64,000 bases of DNA from Clostridia bacterium (GCA_900759475.1 CAAEVK010000008.1:8789-72788), one strand, 5' to 3'. Shown: positions 37,919 to 47,351, counted from the first letter of the stretch. Notes: generated from the sequence alone by a model not told the origin. Program-made: numbers and translations.

Positions 37919-38920
37919 TTACTTAATTTTTTTCTCTTCTTTAAGCCATTGAATTGTATCTTTTACTGTTTCTTTTATATCTCTTGTTGTATATCCCAAC
38001 TCTTTTTTTGCTTTTAAATTAGAAAAATTCGAATTAGAAATTAATGTATATAAAGAATATTTTGTATACAACGGTGGATGTTTTGCCAAATAATAATATA
38101 GTTCAGATAAAGGAGCTGTTAATTTTGCAAACCACATAGGTAAAATAGTCTTTATCTTTTTTATTTTTAAAACACCACTAGCTATGTCTAATAATTCTTT
38201 TACTGTAATATATTGATTAGATAAAATATAACATTCTCCTTTTTTTCCATATTTGCAAGCTTTTATTATTCCATTAACAACATCTCTTACATCTACAAAA
38301 TCATATCCTCCATTAACACAGGCTGTTAATTTTTTGTTTGCATAATCTATTAATAACTGTGTTAAATGTGTACTACTATAATCATTGGGTCCAATAATTC
38401 CAGAAGGATGTATAATACAAGCATTTAAGTTTTTTTCCTCTACCATTTTTAAAACATATTGAGCAGTTTCTGCCTTTGTTTTTGCATAATAACCAATTAC
38501 TGCATCTGGATTAAAATCCTTTATTTCTGTTATTACTTCTTTGTTGGGTTTTTCGGTAATTGCATGAACACTACTAACATAAATAAGTTTTGCATTTTTT
38601 TCTAATACTTTTTGAATAATATTTTTTGTTCCATTTACATTAACATTATACACATTGGGATTATATTTAGATTTTATATAAACAATTGCTGCACAATGAA
38701 TTACATACAATTCCTCATCTGCTGCTGTGAAAAATATTTGTTCTAAAGTCTCTGGTTTAGTAACATCCCCATAATAAATTTTACAATTCATATCTTTAAG
38801 AATATGGTATTTATCATTTGGTAAAATTAATGCTCTGACTTCATGCGTTTTTGATAATTCTCTAACAATATTATTACCTAAAAATCCATTTGCACCTGTT
38901 ACAATAAAAATTTTTCTCAT
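37919..38920 (-). CDS. NAD-dependent epimerase/dehydratase (extended SDR)
   Basis: 333 residues. The nucleotide site is KIFIVTGANGFLGNNIVREL, followed by YGDVTKPETL and VIHCAAIVYIKSKYNPNVYN. The catalytic Tyr-x3-Lys is YYAKTKAETAQYVL near residue 155, with IIHPSGIIGPND later. The relatives are dihydroflavonol-4-reductase-like or cholesterol dehydrogenase-like SDRs. The substrate (nucleotide sugar, hydroxysteroid or ketone) cannot be determined. It has a 213-base upstream gap to the YwaF gene and a 130-base gap to the thioesterase, so it is probably monocistronic. Confidence 0.8.
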   Translation of the reverse strand: MRKIFIVTGANGFLGNNIVRELSKTHEVRALILPNDKYHILKDMNCKIYYGDVTKPETLEQIFFTAADEELYVIHCAAIVYIKSKYNPNVYNVNVNGTKNIIQKVLEKNAKLIYVSSVHAITEKPNKEVITEIKDFNPDAVIGYYAKTKAETAQYVLKMVEEKNLNACIIHPSGIIGPNDYSSTHLTQLLIDYANKKLTACVNGGYDFVDVRDVVNGIIKACKYGKKGECYILSNQYITVKELLDIASGVLKIKKIKTILPMWFAKLTAPLSELYYYLAKHPPLYTKYSLYTLISNSNFSNLKAKKELGYTTRDIKETVKDTIQWLKEEKKIK

Positions 38921-39050
38921 ACCTTCCTCCCTTACACAATTAGTAGTATGTAGTTTTATTAATTATACTATAAAAAGGAAATCTATGCCATATTTTCATA
39001 TTATTTAAAATTACTATTGTTGTTCTTATAGAAACTACAAATTGTAACAG

Positions 39051-39470
39051 TTATTTTTCTAATAAAATCTCTATTTTTTTATATAATTCGGGATATTTTT
39101 TTTTCATATTAATAATTTTAAAAGTTTTACTATCTGCCCATGCTAATTTTGTTGTTCCAATATTAATTAGCTGATTATCTTGATTATAAATATCATACTC
39201 TAACACAAATTTTACTGGTGTTAACTCTATTATTTTTGTTCTAATTTCTACCTCTTGATTATAATAAGCTGGTAATTTATATTGACAATTTAGTTCCACT
39301 AGTGGAGTAATAATCCCCTCTTTTTCTACTTCATCATATCGAATTCCTATTTTATTAAAAAATTCTGTTCTTGCTTGTTCATACCAAACAGCATATACCG
39401 AATGATGAATAATTCCCATTTGATCTGTCTCTGCATATCTTGGCACAATTTTAGTTGTTACTACCATCAT
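39051..39470 (-). CDS. Acyl-CoA thioesterase of the 4HBT (YbgC/FadM) family
   Basis: 139 residues forming a hot-dog fold. The signature RYAETDQMGIIHHSVYAVWYEQARTEFF carries the active-site Asp (D in ETDQMG) and the following HHSVY helix of 4-hydroxybenzoyl-CoA thioesterase-type enzymes. It hydrolyses an acyl-CoA or acyl-ACP; the chain length is unknown. Two adjacent ATGs (39470 and 39467) follow AAAGGAG; either may be used. It sits 41 bases downstream of nrdG on the same strand, which may be accidental or may reflect read-through. Confidence 0.85.
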   Translation of the reverse strand: MMVVTTKIVPRYAETDQMGIIHHSVYAVWYEQARTEFFNKIGIRYDEVEKEGIITPLVELNCQYKLPAYYNQEVEIRTKIIELTPVKFVLEYDIYNQDNQLINIGTTKLAWADSKTFKIINMKKKYPELYKKIEILLEK

Positions 39471-39510
39471 TTCTCTCCTTTGCATTTATATTTATGTAAA
39501 ATATAGAAAT

Positions 39511-40014
39511 TTAAACCTCTAGTATTATAGCTTTCTTTTCTTTTAAACACTTTGGTACATCCAATATTCTTTGATTATCTGAACCTCTAAATTTTATTTC
39601 CGGATTTTTTCTTTCTTGAATAAATTTACCATCTACCAAAACGTCTATATTTTGTAGTGCTTGATTCGTTATATCATCATTTCTTTCTCTTAATTCTTCC
39701 AATGTATAACCTGTATAGCACCATACATCAAAATTTGGCTTTACTTTTCTTACATCTTGAATAAATTTATTTACCTCTGCAATATTTTCTTTGCATAAAG
39801 GTTCTCCACCACTAATTGTAATTCCATTTAAAATAGAATTTGCTTGAATTCTTTCTAAAATTTCTTGTTCATTAAATTCTTTTCCATAATCATAACTTTG
39901 TGCTACTTCATTATGGCATCCTGGGCAGTGGTGTGGGCATCCACTTACAAATAATACTGCTCTCCATCCCAAACCATTTGCTATACTTTCATCATAAAAT
40001 CCTGCTATTTTCAT
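39511..40014 (-). CDS. nrdG: Anaerobic ribonucleotide reductase activating protein
   Basis: A 167-residue radical-SAM enzyme that installs the glycyl radical on NrdD. The [4Fe-4S] cysteines are in FVSGCPHHCPGCHNEVAQSY (C-x3-C-x2-C) near residue 30. GITISGGEPLCKEN provides the SAM contact and WCYTGYTLEELRE follows. The C-terminal VDGKFIQERKNPEIKFRGSD is typical. It lies 75 bases after nrdD on the same strand, the usual nrdDG arrangement. Confidence 0.93.
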   Translation of the reverse strand: MKIAGFYDESIANGLGWRAVLFVSGCPHHCPGCHNEVAQSYDYGKEFNEQEILERIQANSILNGITISGGEPLCKENIAEVNKFIQDVRKVKPNFDVWCYTGYTLEELRERNDDITNQALQNIDVLVDGKFIQERKNPEIKFRGSDNQRILDVPKCLKEKKAIILEV

Positions 40015-40089
40015 ATGTATTTCCTCCCTTTTTTAGAAGTAAGGTCACTATTTATAGTGACCTTGAACACTTTATCCAATTATTTGATT

Positions 40090-42378
40090 CTATGTTTTTG
40101 AATCTAGTCCTGTATGGGTTACTCTATCCTTTAATTCGTCTAATTTTGCTGAATTCCAACGAGAGGTTGTTCCTACTAAATAACCTGTAATTCTTTGAAT
40201 TGTATCAATATTTTCACTACCGCATTTAGGACACTTTACTAAATTAGCATCTGCATTTTCAAAACCACATTCTAGGCACCTTGACCTAGTATGATTAATA
40301 CTTCCATATCCCATATTGTATTTATCCATTAGGTCTACTACTGCTTGTACAGTTTGTGGATTATGTGTTGCATCTCCATCTAGTTCAATATAGAAAATAT
40401 GCCCTGCCCTACATAAGTCATGGTATGGAGCTTCTATTTTTGCTTTATGTTCTGCTGTACATTTATACCATACTGGAACATGGTTACTATTGGTATAATA
40501 TTCTTTATCTGTAATCCCTGGAATAATTCCATAATCCTTTTTATCTATTTTTGTAAATCTACCAGATAATCCTTCTGCTGGCGTTGCTAATACCGAATAA
40601 TTTAAATTATATTTTTCTGAAAATTCATTTGTTAAATCTCTCATTTGTGTAATAATTTCAATTCCCAATTTTTGTGAATCTTCTGATTCTCCATGATGTT
40701 TTCCTGTTAAAGCAATTAAACATTCTGCTAAACCAATAAAACCTATACTTAATGTTCCATGTTTTAAAACAGGTTCTATTATATCATTTGGTTTTAGTTT
40801 ATCGCTTCCAATCCACATACCCGACATTAATAATGGAAATTGTTTTGCTAATGCTGTACATTGAAATTTATATCTTTCATATAATTGTTGTGCTGCTAAT
40901 GTTGCATATTTTTCTAACTTATTCATAAATATTTTCTTTACTGTCTTTTTATAGTTTTCTGTCATTTCACCTTCACTATTCGTTCCTAGTGTGAATTTTT
41001 TTCCTACTTTTTCTTGTGCTTCTAAAGCTGATTCTATTGCAATTCTTGGTAAATTAATAGTTGTAAAAGATAAATTTCCTCTACCAACAGAAGTTTTTTC
41101 TCCATGCCTATCCTCAAATACTCTTGTTCTGCATCCCATTGTTGCACATTCATAATAACTTCTATTAGAATCTTCTGCTTTCCATTTTTCATTTTGATTA
41201 AATGTGGCATCTAAATTAATATAATTAGGGAAAAATCTTTTTGCTGCTACTTTACAAGAAAATTGGTATAAATCATAATTTCTATCTTCCGGTAAATAAT
41301 TAACACCTCTTTTTTTCTTCCAAATTTGGATAGGAAAAATAGCTGTTTCTCCATTTCCAACCCCTTCATAAGTTGATTGCAACATTTCCCTTATAATACA
41401 TCTTCCTTCTGGTGTTGTATCTGTTCCATAATTAATAGAACTAAATACTACTTGGTTTCCTCCTCTAGAGTGGATAGTATTCATATTGTGAATAAATGCT
41501 TCCATTGCTTGATGTACTCTATTAACAGTATTATTTACTGCAATTTGTAACATTCTATCTTTTCCCTTTAAACCTGTTAAATCTTTTTTAATATAGTCCT
41601 CTGGTTGATAGTCCAATAAATCTGTTACATCTATGTCAAAACTTTCTCCTTGTTTTTTTATTTCTTCTTGTAATGTTTTTTTGACATATGGTGCCAAATA
41701 ATAATCAAAGTTTGGTATAGCCTGTCCTCCATGCATTTCATTTTGAATTGTTTCCATAGAAATACATCCAATAATACTTGCTGTTTCTATTCTTTTGGCA
41801 GGTCTTGAAGAACCATGTCCTGCCCTAAAACCCTCTTGTAATATTTTATCTAATGGATGTTGTAAACAAGTTAATGATTTGGTTGGATAATAATCTTTAT
41901 CATGAATATGAATATATCCTTTTTTCATTGCTTCTCTTACTTCTGGTGAAAGTAAAAAGTCATCTACAAATGGTTTTGTTGTTTCACTTGCAAATTTCAT
42001 CATCATACCTGCTGGAGTATCTGCATTCATATTAGCATTTTCTCTCGTAATATCATTAGCCTTTGCACCTATAATATCTAAAAATATTTCTTTTGTTTTT
42101 GATTTTCTTGCAACATCTCTATTATATCGATAAGTAATATAGCTTTGTGCTACTTCCTTTCTACTAGATCCCATTAATTTTTTTTCTACAACATCTTGAA
42201 TTTCATACACACTAACTTGATTTTTATCTTCTAACTGTTTTTCAACACTATTTGCAATTTTATTTGCTAAATCAATATCTACTCCTCCTACTGTTTGTGC
42301 CATTGATTTTGTAACAGCATCTATAATTCTTTCCTTATTAAATTCTACCACTCTTCCATCTCTTTTAATTACTTGCAT
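40090..42378 (-). CDS. nrdD: Anaerobic ribonucleoside-triphosphate reductase
   Basis: A 762-residue glycyl-radical enzyme making dNTPs without oxygen. The N-terminal ATP-cone (MQVIKRDGRVVEFNKERIID) controls activity allosterically. The core has HIHDKDYYPTKSLTCLQHPL, GGQAIPNFDYYLAPYV and YECATMGCRTRVFEDRHGEK. The zinc site is RCLECGFENADANLVKCPKCG near residue 705. The glycyl radical lies in the ITGYLVGTTSRWN stretch close to the C-terminus. nrdG follows. The promoter carries a 20-bp palindrome centred about 40 bases upstream of the probable start, matching activation by the divergently encoded Crp/Fnr-type regulator. Confidence 0.95.
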   Translation of the reverse strand: MQVIKRDGRVVEFNKERIIDAVTKSMAQTVGGVDIDLANKIANSVEKQLEDKNQVSVYEIQDVVEKKLMGSSRKEVAQSYITYRYNRDVARKSKTKEIFLDIIGAKANDITRENANMNADTPAGMMMKFASETTKPFVDDFLLSPEVREAMKKGYIHIHDKDYYPTKSLTCLQHPLDKILQEGFRAGHGSSRPAKRIETASIIGCISMETIQNEMHGGQAIPNFDYYLAPYVKKTLQEEIKKQGESFDIDVTDLLDYQPEDYIKKDLTGLKGKDRMLQIAVNNTVNRVHQAMEAFIHNMNTIHSRGGNQVVFSSINYGTDTTPEGRCIIREMLQSTYEGVGNGETAIFPIQIWKKKRGVNYLPEDRNYDLYQFSCKVAAKRFFPNYINLDATFNQNEKWKAEDSNRSYYECATMGCRTRVFEDRHGEKTSVGRGNLSFTTINLPRIAIESALEAQEKVGKKFTLGTNSEGEMTENYKKTVKKIFMNKLEKYATLAAQQLYERYKFQCTALAKQFPLLMSGMWIGSDKLKPNDIIEPVLKHGTLSIGFIGLAECLIALTGKHHGESEDSQKLGIEIITQMRDLTNEFSEKYNLNYSVLATPAEGLSGRFTKIDKKDYGIIPGITDKEYYTNSNHVPVWYKCTAEHKAKIEAPYHDLCRAGHIFYIELDGDATHNPQTVQAVVDLMDKYNMGYGSINHTRSRCLECGFENADANLVKCPKCGSENIDTIQRITGYLVGTTSRWNSAKLDELKDRVTHTGLDSKT

Positions 42379-42455
42379 TTTTATTACCCCCTATTTTTAA
42401 TTTATTATCATAATAAAAAACTTGATTTACTCACCATATTTTTTATTCTGCACTT

Positions 42456-42500
42456 ATTTTATAGAAACATTTTTTAGTTGAAAGTTGCTATAGCAACTTT
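42456..42500 (-). promoter_or_regulatory. nrdD promoter with Crp/Fnr-type palindromic operator
   Basis: The perfect palindrome AAAGTTGCTATAGCAACTTT (42481-42500) is followed on the minus strand by a -10-like TATAAAAT (42456-42463). The site centre is about 40-41 bases from the expected start, the class II activator position. No good -35 is present, as expected for an activator-dependent promoter. Confidence 0.6.
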
Positions 42501-42626
42501 TTTTATTTTTATTTTTGGTATCTTTCTTCTTTAGCTTAAATTTCTTATTTTTGTCTAATATTACATTTATATTACAAATATTTTGCAGTTTTTTACGCTT
42601 GTCATCAGTATGTTTTAAATTTTAGT
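42501..42626. other. Intergenic stretch between the two regulator palindromes
   Basis: AT-rich spacer between nrdD and the divergent regulator gene. No ORF with a ribosome site, RNA gene or terminator was seen in it. Confidence 0.5.
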
Positions 42627-42656
42627 GTTGCTATAGCAACTTTTTTGTGATATTAT
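42627..42656 (+). promoter_or_regulatory. Second palindrome and extended -10 upstream of the regulator gene
   Basis: GTTGCTATAGCAAC (42627-42640) repeats the core of the nrdD palindrome exactly. An extended -10 TGATATTAT (42648-42656) lies just downstream, placing the site about 30 bases before the expected start, a position that usually represses. Autorepression is inferred. Confidence 0.55.
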
Positions 42657-42679
42657 TTTTAAAAAAGGGTGAGGTAATT

Positions 42680-43303
42680 ATGAAAAAAATTTTTGATGCA
42701 AATAATTTTATAAACAAATTAAAAACAAACTGTTTTTTAGGAGAAATTAAAGAATTTCAGGAAAACGAAATTATTACAACCTTTTTAATTAGAAGAAATC
42801 AGTTTTGTATTTTGTTAGATGGTGAAGCACAACTACTTACCTACGACAAGCAAGGAAACAAAAAAATTATATATTGTTATAAAAAAAATGACCTTTTTGG
42901 AGAAGCATTATTTAAAATTTATATGGATAGAGAATTATTTGTTTTAGCCAAAAAGAAATGCAGTGTGTTATTTTTTCCTTATGACACCATTGAAAACTGT
43001 AGCAAAGATTGTTTATTCCATTTAGAACTGTTAAGGAATTTACCAGACCTTATTTTACATGGAATTGCGGAACAAAACTTTAGAATACTTTTATTATCTC
43101 ATAAAAGTGTACGAGACAAATTATTAACTTATTTTCAAACCCTTGCTAGAGAAAATAATAGTAAGAACATAGAAATTCCTTTTTCTTTAACAGATTTAGC
43201 AGATTATCTTATGATTGAACGAACCGCTATGATGAGAGAATTAAAGCGATTAAAAGATGAAAAAATTATTAAGAAAAATAATGACAAAATAACATTATTA
43301 TAA
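42680..43303 (+). CDS. Crp/Fnr family transcriptional regulator
   Basis: 207 residues. An N-terminal cyclic-nucleotide-binding-like beta barrel (~15-120: FLIRRNQFCILLDGEAQLLT, YKKNDLFGEALF) is joined by a dimer helix to a C-terminal HTH (LTDLADYLMIERTAMMRELKRL near residue 170). The cAMP phosphate-binding arginine motif is absent. Six cysteines are scattered (NCFLGE, QFCILL, YCYKK, KCSVL, ENCSKDC), so a metal, Fe-S or redox signal is possible. Two copies of GTTGCTATAGCAAC flank the shared region with nrdD, suggesting it controls nrdDG and itself. ATG 42680 follows GTGAGG; the 42647 start lacks a site. Confidence 0.82.
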   Translation: MKKIFDANNFINKLKTNCFLGEIKEFQENEIITTFLIRRNQFCILLDGEAQLLTYDKQGNKKIIYCYKKNDLFGEALFKIYMDRELFVLAKKKCSVLFFPYDTIENCSKDCLFHLELLRNLPDLILHGIAEQNFRILLLSHKSVRDKLLTYFQTLARENNSKNIEIPFSLTDLADYLMIERTAMMRELKRLKDEKIIKKNNDKITLL

Positions 43304-43305
43304 TG

Positions 43306-43347
43306 TTAACAAAATACCTGTGAATTTAATCACAGGTATTTTGTTAA
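43306..43347. terminator. Bidirectional terminator between the regulator and the PBP gene
   Basis: Arms TTAACAAAATACCTGTG / CACAGGTATTTTGTTAA with an 8-base loop, A-rich before and T-rich after. It overlaps the last codon of the PBP gene and serves both converging genes. Confidence 0.8.
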
Positions 43348-45362
43348 AAAAGTTCTTTTATTTTAGAAATTAAATAATGACTTCCTCCTGTTGTTTTAGC
43401 ATCTTCTACCATACTAACAATTAGCATTGGATTTTGGCTATTTACTGTAAAACAATTAAACCATCCTAGTTGTGTACCTTCATCTTCTGTTGTATTTTTT
43501 TGTATTTCCGCTGTACCTGTTTTTCCTGCTAGAGTAATCCCATTTATTTTTGCATCATGAGCTGTTCCATTGCTATTTTCCACAACTTGAATTAAGTCCT
43601 CTTGAATAATCGCTGCTGCATCTTTAGAAAAAACATTAGTTTTCCAATATTGCACATCTGGAGTTTCTTTATATTCTATATATGGTTTTAACATATTTCC
43701 TTCATTAATAAAAGCAGAATAAATACAAGCCATATGAATTGGGTTTACTAATATTTCTCCTTGTCCATATCCACTGTCTGCCAAACTAATTTCTGTTTCA
43801 ATTTTTCCATTATTTGAAACCTGTGATTTTGCTAAATCAATAATAAACGGAATTTCTTCACCAAAACCTAACTGGTTTAATCCCTCCACCAAAGTACTAC
43901 TTCCAATTCTTAAAGCTAACTTTGCAAAATAAATATTATCTGATCGAAGTAGTGCATTTTGTAAATTAGCTGCTTGGCTGTATGGTGTTAAAGTTGTAAT
44001 ATAATAATTTCCCCAAGATTTATTGTTTTGCCAACTTAATCCACTTCTTCCAAAATCTTCATTTGCATCAAATTTTTCATTTGTTAATCCAATAGCTCCT
44101 GTAATTGGTTTAAAAACAGATCCAGGTGTCCAGCTTTGAGCAAAACGATTTAACAATAAATTTCTCTCATCATTTTTAACTAAATTCCATTTATTATTAG
44201 AATATCCCATTGCAAAGTCATTTGCATCATAAGATGGTGTACTAACTAATGCCAACATTTCACCAGTTTCAGGTTGCATAACAACAAATAATCCTTTATT
44301 TTCTCCTAAACTATTATATAATTTTTCTTGTATAGCTATATCAATTGTTGTTTTAATGTCTTCTCCATTTTTTACTTGTTTTTGTAAAATAGTAGATTTT
44401 TTATTTCCTTGGCTGTCTTCTATATATATTTCGTAGCCGTCTTGTCCTTTTAATCTTTCTTCCCAAGCTTTTTCTAATCCAACTTTTCCAATAATACTAT
44501 TTTGGTCATACCCTTTTTCTTTTCTACTTTCTAGTTCTTCTGCTGTAATAGATTGCACATAACCAGTTAAGTGAGAAGTTACTTCTCCATAAGGGTATAC
44601 TCTCATTGTTTTATCTGTAATCATAATTCCTTTTATTTCTAGTAATTGTTTTTTTAATTCTGTTGCATTTTTTGAAATTGTCTTAATTGGAACAAAAGTG
44701 TCTTCTTTTACATAAGATGCACTCATGTCGTTTTCTATACTTTCAACAGAAATATCTAATAATGTTGCTATTTTTTCTAAATCTTGCTGTTTATTTTCAC
44801 TTAGTTTTCCTGGAACTATTCCCACTGAAGATGCAGTTCCTTCCCCTGCTAGCATTTTTCCATTTCTATCTAAAATACTACCACGTTTAGCTTCTGTTGT
44901 TTTAATACGTAATTTATCTTCATTGTTTAAAGTAGGATAAATGAGGTTAGAAGACCATTCTATTTCATATTTTTTTTCTGTGTTTTTTAAAAAACTCACT
45001 GTATTAGAAAATCCTAATTCTCCTGCCAATGTTTGCATAGTAGTTTTATATTTTATTTCTGTCTTTGTTGCATCTAGCTTATTAATTTCTAATATTTCAA
45101 TCTTTAAGTTTTTCATTTCTATACCAGAATAAATATTTTTATTTCTTGTAATAAAATCTTCTTTTGATATTTTCTCTTTACTATTATTTGTAATTAATTC
45201 ATACATTTTTTCATAATTTTGTTCATTTAAGTTAGCCATGTATTCTTTTAAAACACCTTCTGGTTGATTTGCTTCTTTGTAATAATTCCATATAACAATT
45301 CCTACTATTATTCCCACAATAACTAAAATAGTTACAATAATAGCAATAACTTTTTTCTTCAT
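43344..45362 (-). CDS. Penicillin-binding protein, class B transpeptidase with MecA-like N-terminal domain
   Basis: 672 residues. The membrane anchor VIAIIVTILVIVGIIVGIVI is followed by an NTF2-like MecA_N domain (~35-140), the PBP dimer domain (RGSILDRNGKMLAGEGTASS, HLTGYVQSITAEELE) and the transpeptidase. Catalytic motifs: WTPGSVFKPITG (SxxK, ~412), RSDNIYFAKLALR (SxN, ~473) and AGKTGTAEIQK (KTG, ~609). It crosslinks peptidoglycan. The domain plan is that of B. subtilis PBP3 and staphylococcal PBP2a, often with low beta-lactam affinity, but resistance cannot be inferred. ATG 45362. It is monocistronic, divergent from the suf-like genes. Confidence 0.9.
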   Translation of the reverse strand: MKKKVIAIIVTILVIVGIIVGIVIWNYYKEANQPEGVLKEYMANLNEQNYEKMYELITNNSKEKISKEDFITRNKNIYSGIEMKNLKIEILEINKLDATKTEIKYKTTMQTLAGELGFSNTVSFLKNTEKKYEIEWSSNLIYPTLNNEDKLRIKTTEAKRGSILDRNGKMLAGEGTASSVGIVPGKLSENKQQDLEKIATLLDISVESIENDMSASYVKEDTFVPIKTISKNATELKKQLLEIKGIMITDKTMRVYPYGEVTSHLTGYVQSITAEELESRKEKGYDQNSIIGKVGLEKAWEERLKGQDGYEIYIEDSQGNKKSTILQKQVKNGEDIKTTIDIAIQEKLYNSLGENKGLFVVMQPETGEMLALVSTPSYDANDFAMGYSNNKWNLVKNDERNLLLNRFAQSWTPGSVFKPITGAIGLTNEKFDANEDFGRSGLSWQNNKSWGNYYITTLTPYSQAANLQNALLRSDNIYFAKLALRIGSSTLVEGLNQLGFGEEIPFIIDLAKSQVSNNGKIETEISLADSGYGQGEILVNPIHMACIYSAFINEGNMLKPYIEYKETPDVQYWKTNVFSKDAAAIIQEDLIQVVENSNGTAHDAKINGITLAGKTGTAEIQKNTTEDEGTQLGWFNCFTVNSQNPMLIVSMVEDAKTTGGSHYLISKIKELF

Positions 45363-45538
45363 TTTTACCCCTCTTTTTTCTTAAATTATATTAGTGTAAT
45401 TTTATCACAAAGTAGCAAAAAAAGATAGATTTTTATAAAAATTTGTCTTTTTTTGTTACATAATAATTACAAATGACACTTATTTAGATTAGAGCATAAT
45501 AATAATTCCAAAAATATTGTGGAAAAACGGATTATATA

Positions 45539-45583
45539 TTGACAAAGCAGAATATTTTTTATAAAATGTTAGTCGTATCTAAC
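45539..45583 (+). promoter_or_regulatory. Promoter of the suf-like operon
   Basis: TTGACA (45539-45544), 17-base spacer, TAAAAT (45562-45567). Immediately after is a short inverted repeat GTTAG-6-CTAAC (45568-45583) at or just after the start of transcription, a possible operator. Confidence 0.6.
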
Positions 45584-45649
45584 TTGTGTAAAAATATTTG
45601 AATTGATATAATTTTAACTATTTAAACTAAAAATAAAGGAGGAATTTAA

Positions 45650-46360
45650 GTGTTAGAATTAAAAAATATATGTTTTGAACGAGACAATAAAAAAATATTA
45701 GATAATATTAATTTAGTATTAGAAGACAATCAATTTTATGTTATTACAGGTCCTAATGGCTCTGGTAAGTCTACATTAGCAAAAATTATTATGGGAATTG
45801 AAACACAAGATAGTGGACAAGTTATTTTAAATGGAAAAGATATTAGCCACCTCCCTATTTATGAAAGAGCTAAACTTGGTATTGGTTTTGCTTTTCAGCA
45901 ACCTGTTAAATTCAAAGGACTTACTGTTTATGATTTACTAAAATTATCTATTCAAAAAGATTTATCTAAAAAAGATGCTTGTAATATTTTATCTCAGGTT
46001 GGTTTGTGTGCTAAGGAATATATTGATAGGGAAATTAACTCTTCTTTGTCTGGTGGTGAATTAAAAAGAATTGAAATTGCAACAGTTGCTGTTAGAAACT
46101 CTTGTTTAACAATTTTTGATGAACCAGAAGCTGGAATTGACTTATGGAGTTTTCAAAACTTAATTAAAATTTTTGAAAATATACGTCAATCAACAAAAGG
46201 AATTACTCTCATTATTTCTCATCAAGAACGAATTCTAACAATTGCTAATACTATTATTTTATTAAATAATGGAAAAATTGAAAAAACAGGAAACTCTATT
46301 CAGATGATGAATGAAATTTTAGTAAAACCAAACTGTTGCAAATTAGGAGGTGAAATTTAA
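45650..46360 (+). CDS. SufC/SmsC-type ATPase for Fe-S cluster assembly
   Basis: 236 residues of ABC ATPase: ITGPNGSGKSTLAKIIMGIE (Walker A), the Q-loop GFAFQQPVKFKGLTVYDLLK, signature SSLSGGELKRIEIATVAVRN, FDEPEAGIDLWSF (Walker B and D-loop) and IISHQERIL. The GELKR signature and EAGID are typical of SufC rather than of transporters. The start is GTG 45650 with AAAGGAGG 8 bases upstream. It is followed with no gap by a SufB/D-like gene; no SufS, SufU or second SufB/D is present. This two-gene layout is that of the minimal SmsCB system known from archaea and anaerobes. Confidence 0.85.
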   Translation: MLELKNICFERDNKKILDNINLVLEDNQFYVITGPNGSGKSTLAKIIMGIETQDSGQVILNGKDISHLPIYERAKLGIGFAFQQPVKFKGLTVYDLLKLSIQKDLSKKDACNILSQVGLCAKEYIDREINSSLSGGELKRIEIATVAVRNSCLTIFDEPEAGIDLWSFQNLIKIFENIRQSTKGITLIISHQERILTIANTIILLNNGKIEKTGNSIQMMNEILVKPNCCKLGGEI

Positions 46361-47279
46361 TTGGAAAAAATAGATCAAAATTTATTAAAAGAAATTACAG
46401 ATATAGATGGTAGCTATTCACGGAGCCTATAATATTCGTAAAAATGGAAAAGGAATTGAAAGAAAAATAACTGATAATGTTAATATTATTACGAAAACAG
46501 ATAAATCTGGTATTGATATTTATGTAAAAGAAAATACCAAGCTTGACTTTGTCCATATTCCTGTTATTATTACACAAAGTGGATTAAATGACATAGTCTA
46601 TAATGACTTCTATATTGGTAAAAATGCTAATGTAGTTATTATTGCAGGTTGTGGTATTCATAATGATGCTCATTTAGATTCACAACATGACGGTATTCAT
46701 CGCTTCTTTTTAGAAAAAGGAGCAAAGGTAAAATATATTGAAAAACATTATGGTGAAGGAAATGGAAATGGAAAAAAAATTCTAAATCCTGTTACTCAAT
46801 TACATTTAAAAAGTGGTAGCACCTTTGAAATGGACAGTATTCAAATAAAGGGTGTTGATTCTACTATTAGAACTACCAAAGGAGTTTTAGAAGATAATAC
46901 TAATTTAGTTATTTCGGAAAAAATTATGACACATGGTTCACAATATGCCAAAACTTCCTTTGAAGTAAACTTAAATGGTAGTTATTCTAGTACTAAAGTA
47001 ACCTCAAGATCAGTTGCAACCGAAAATTCTATTCAGCAATTTGAATCTAAAGTAGAAGGAAATTCTACCTGTTTTGGTCATGTAGAATGTGATGCTATTA
47101 TTCAAGATCATGCTAAAGTAATTGCTATTCCTTCCATTATTGCTAATCACGTGGATGCTAATTTAGTTCATGAAGCAACAATTGGAAAAATTGCTGGAGA
47201 ACAATTAATAAAACTAATGTCTTTAGGTCTTTCTGAAAAAGAAGCAGAACAAGAAATTATTAATGGTTTTTTGAAATAA
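46361..47279 (+). CDS. SufB/SufD-like scaffold protein (SmsB-type), one CGG +1 site
   Basis: About 305 residues after one shift. It partners the preceding ATPase in Fe-S cluster assembly. TTG 46361 starts directly after the sufC stop with AGGAGG upstream, giving LEKIDQNLLKEITDIDGSYS. At CGG 46421 the +1 reading continues GAYNIRKNGKGIERK, the conserved GAxNIRxNG of SufB/D. The beta-helix core follows (IIAGCGIHNDAHLDSQHDGI, IVEAHYGEG-like IEKHYGEGNG, CFGHVECDAII) and a C-terminal SxxxVDxNLVHEATIGKI-type segment (HVDANLVHEATIGKIAGEQL). An ATG at 46407 in the second frame would lose the N-terminus. Only one SufB/D paralogue is present. Confidence 0.85.
46421..46423 (+). other. CGG +1 site in the SufB/D-like gene
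   Basis: TAT TCA CGG AGC. Skipping C reads GGA: SYS-G-AYNIRKNGKG. The unshifted frame stops two codons later. Confidence 0.87.
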
Positions 47280-47351
47280 TTTCTTTCTTCTTGCATTTCA
47301 TTCTTTTTTAACATGTTACAATATATTACATAAATTTGAAATGAGGTTATT

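Noticed and set aside
45418..45456. Terminator between the PBP gene and the suf-like operon
   Set aside because: An A-rich/T-rich inverted repeat is present, but it lies between divergent genes where no transcript should end; it is probably chance in AT-rich DNA.
46407..46409. ATG as the start of the SufB/D-like protein
   Set aside because: It lacks a ribosome site and lies in the second frame. The TTG at 46361 has AGGAGG and reads through the CGG site into the conserved GAYNIRKNG.
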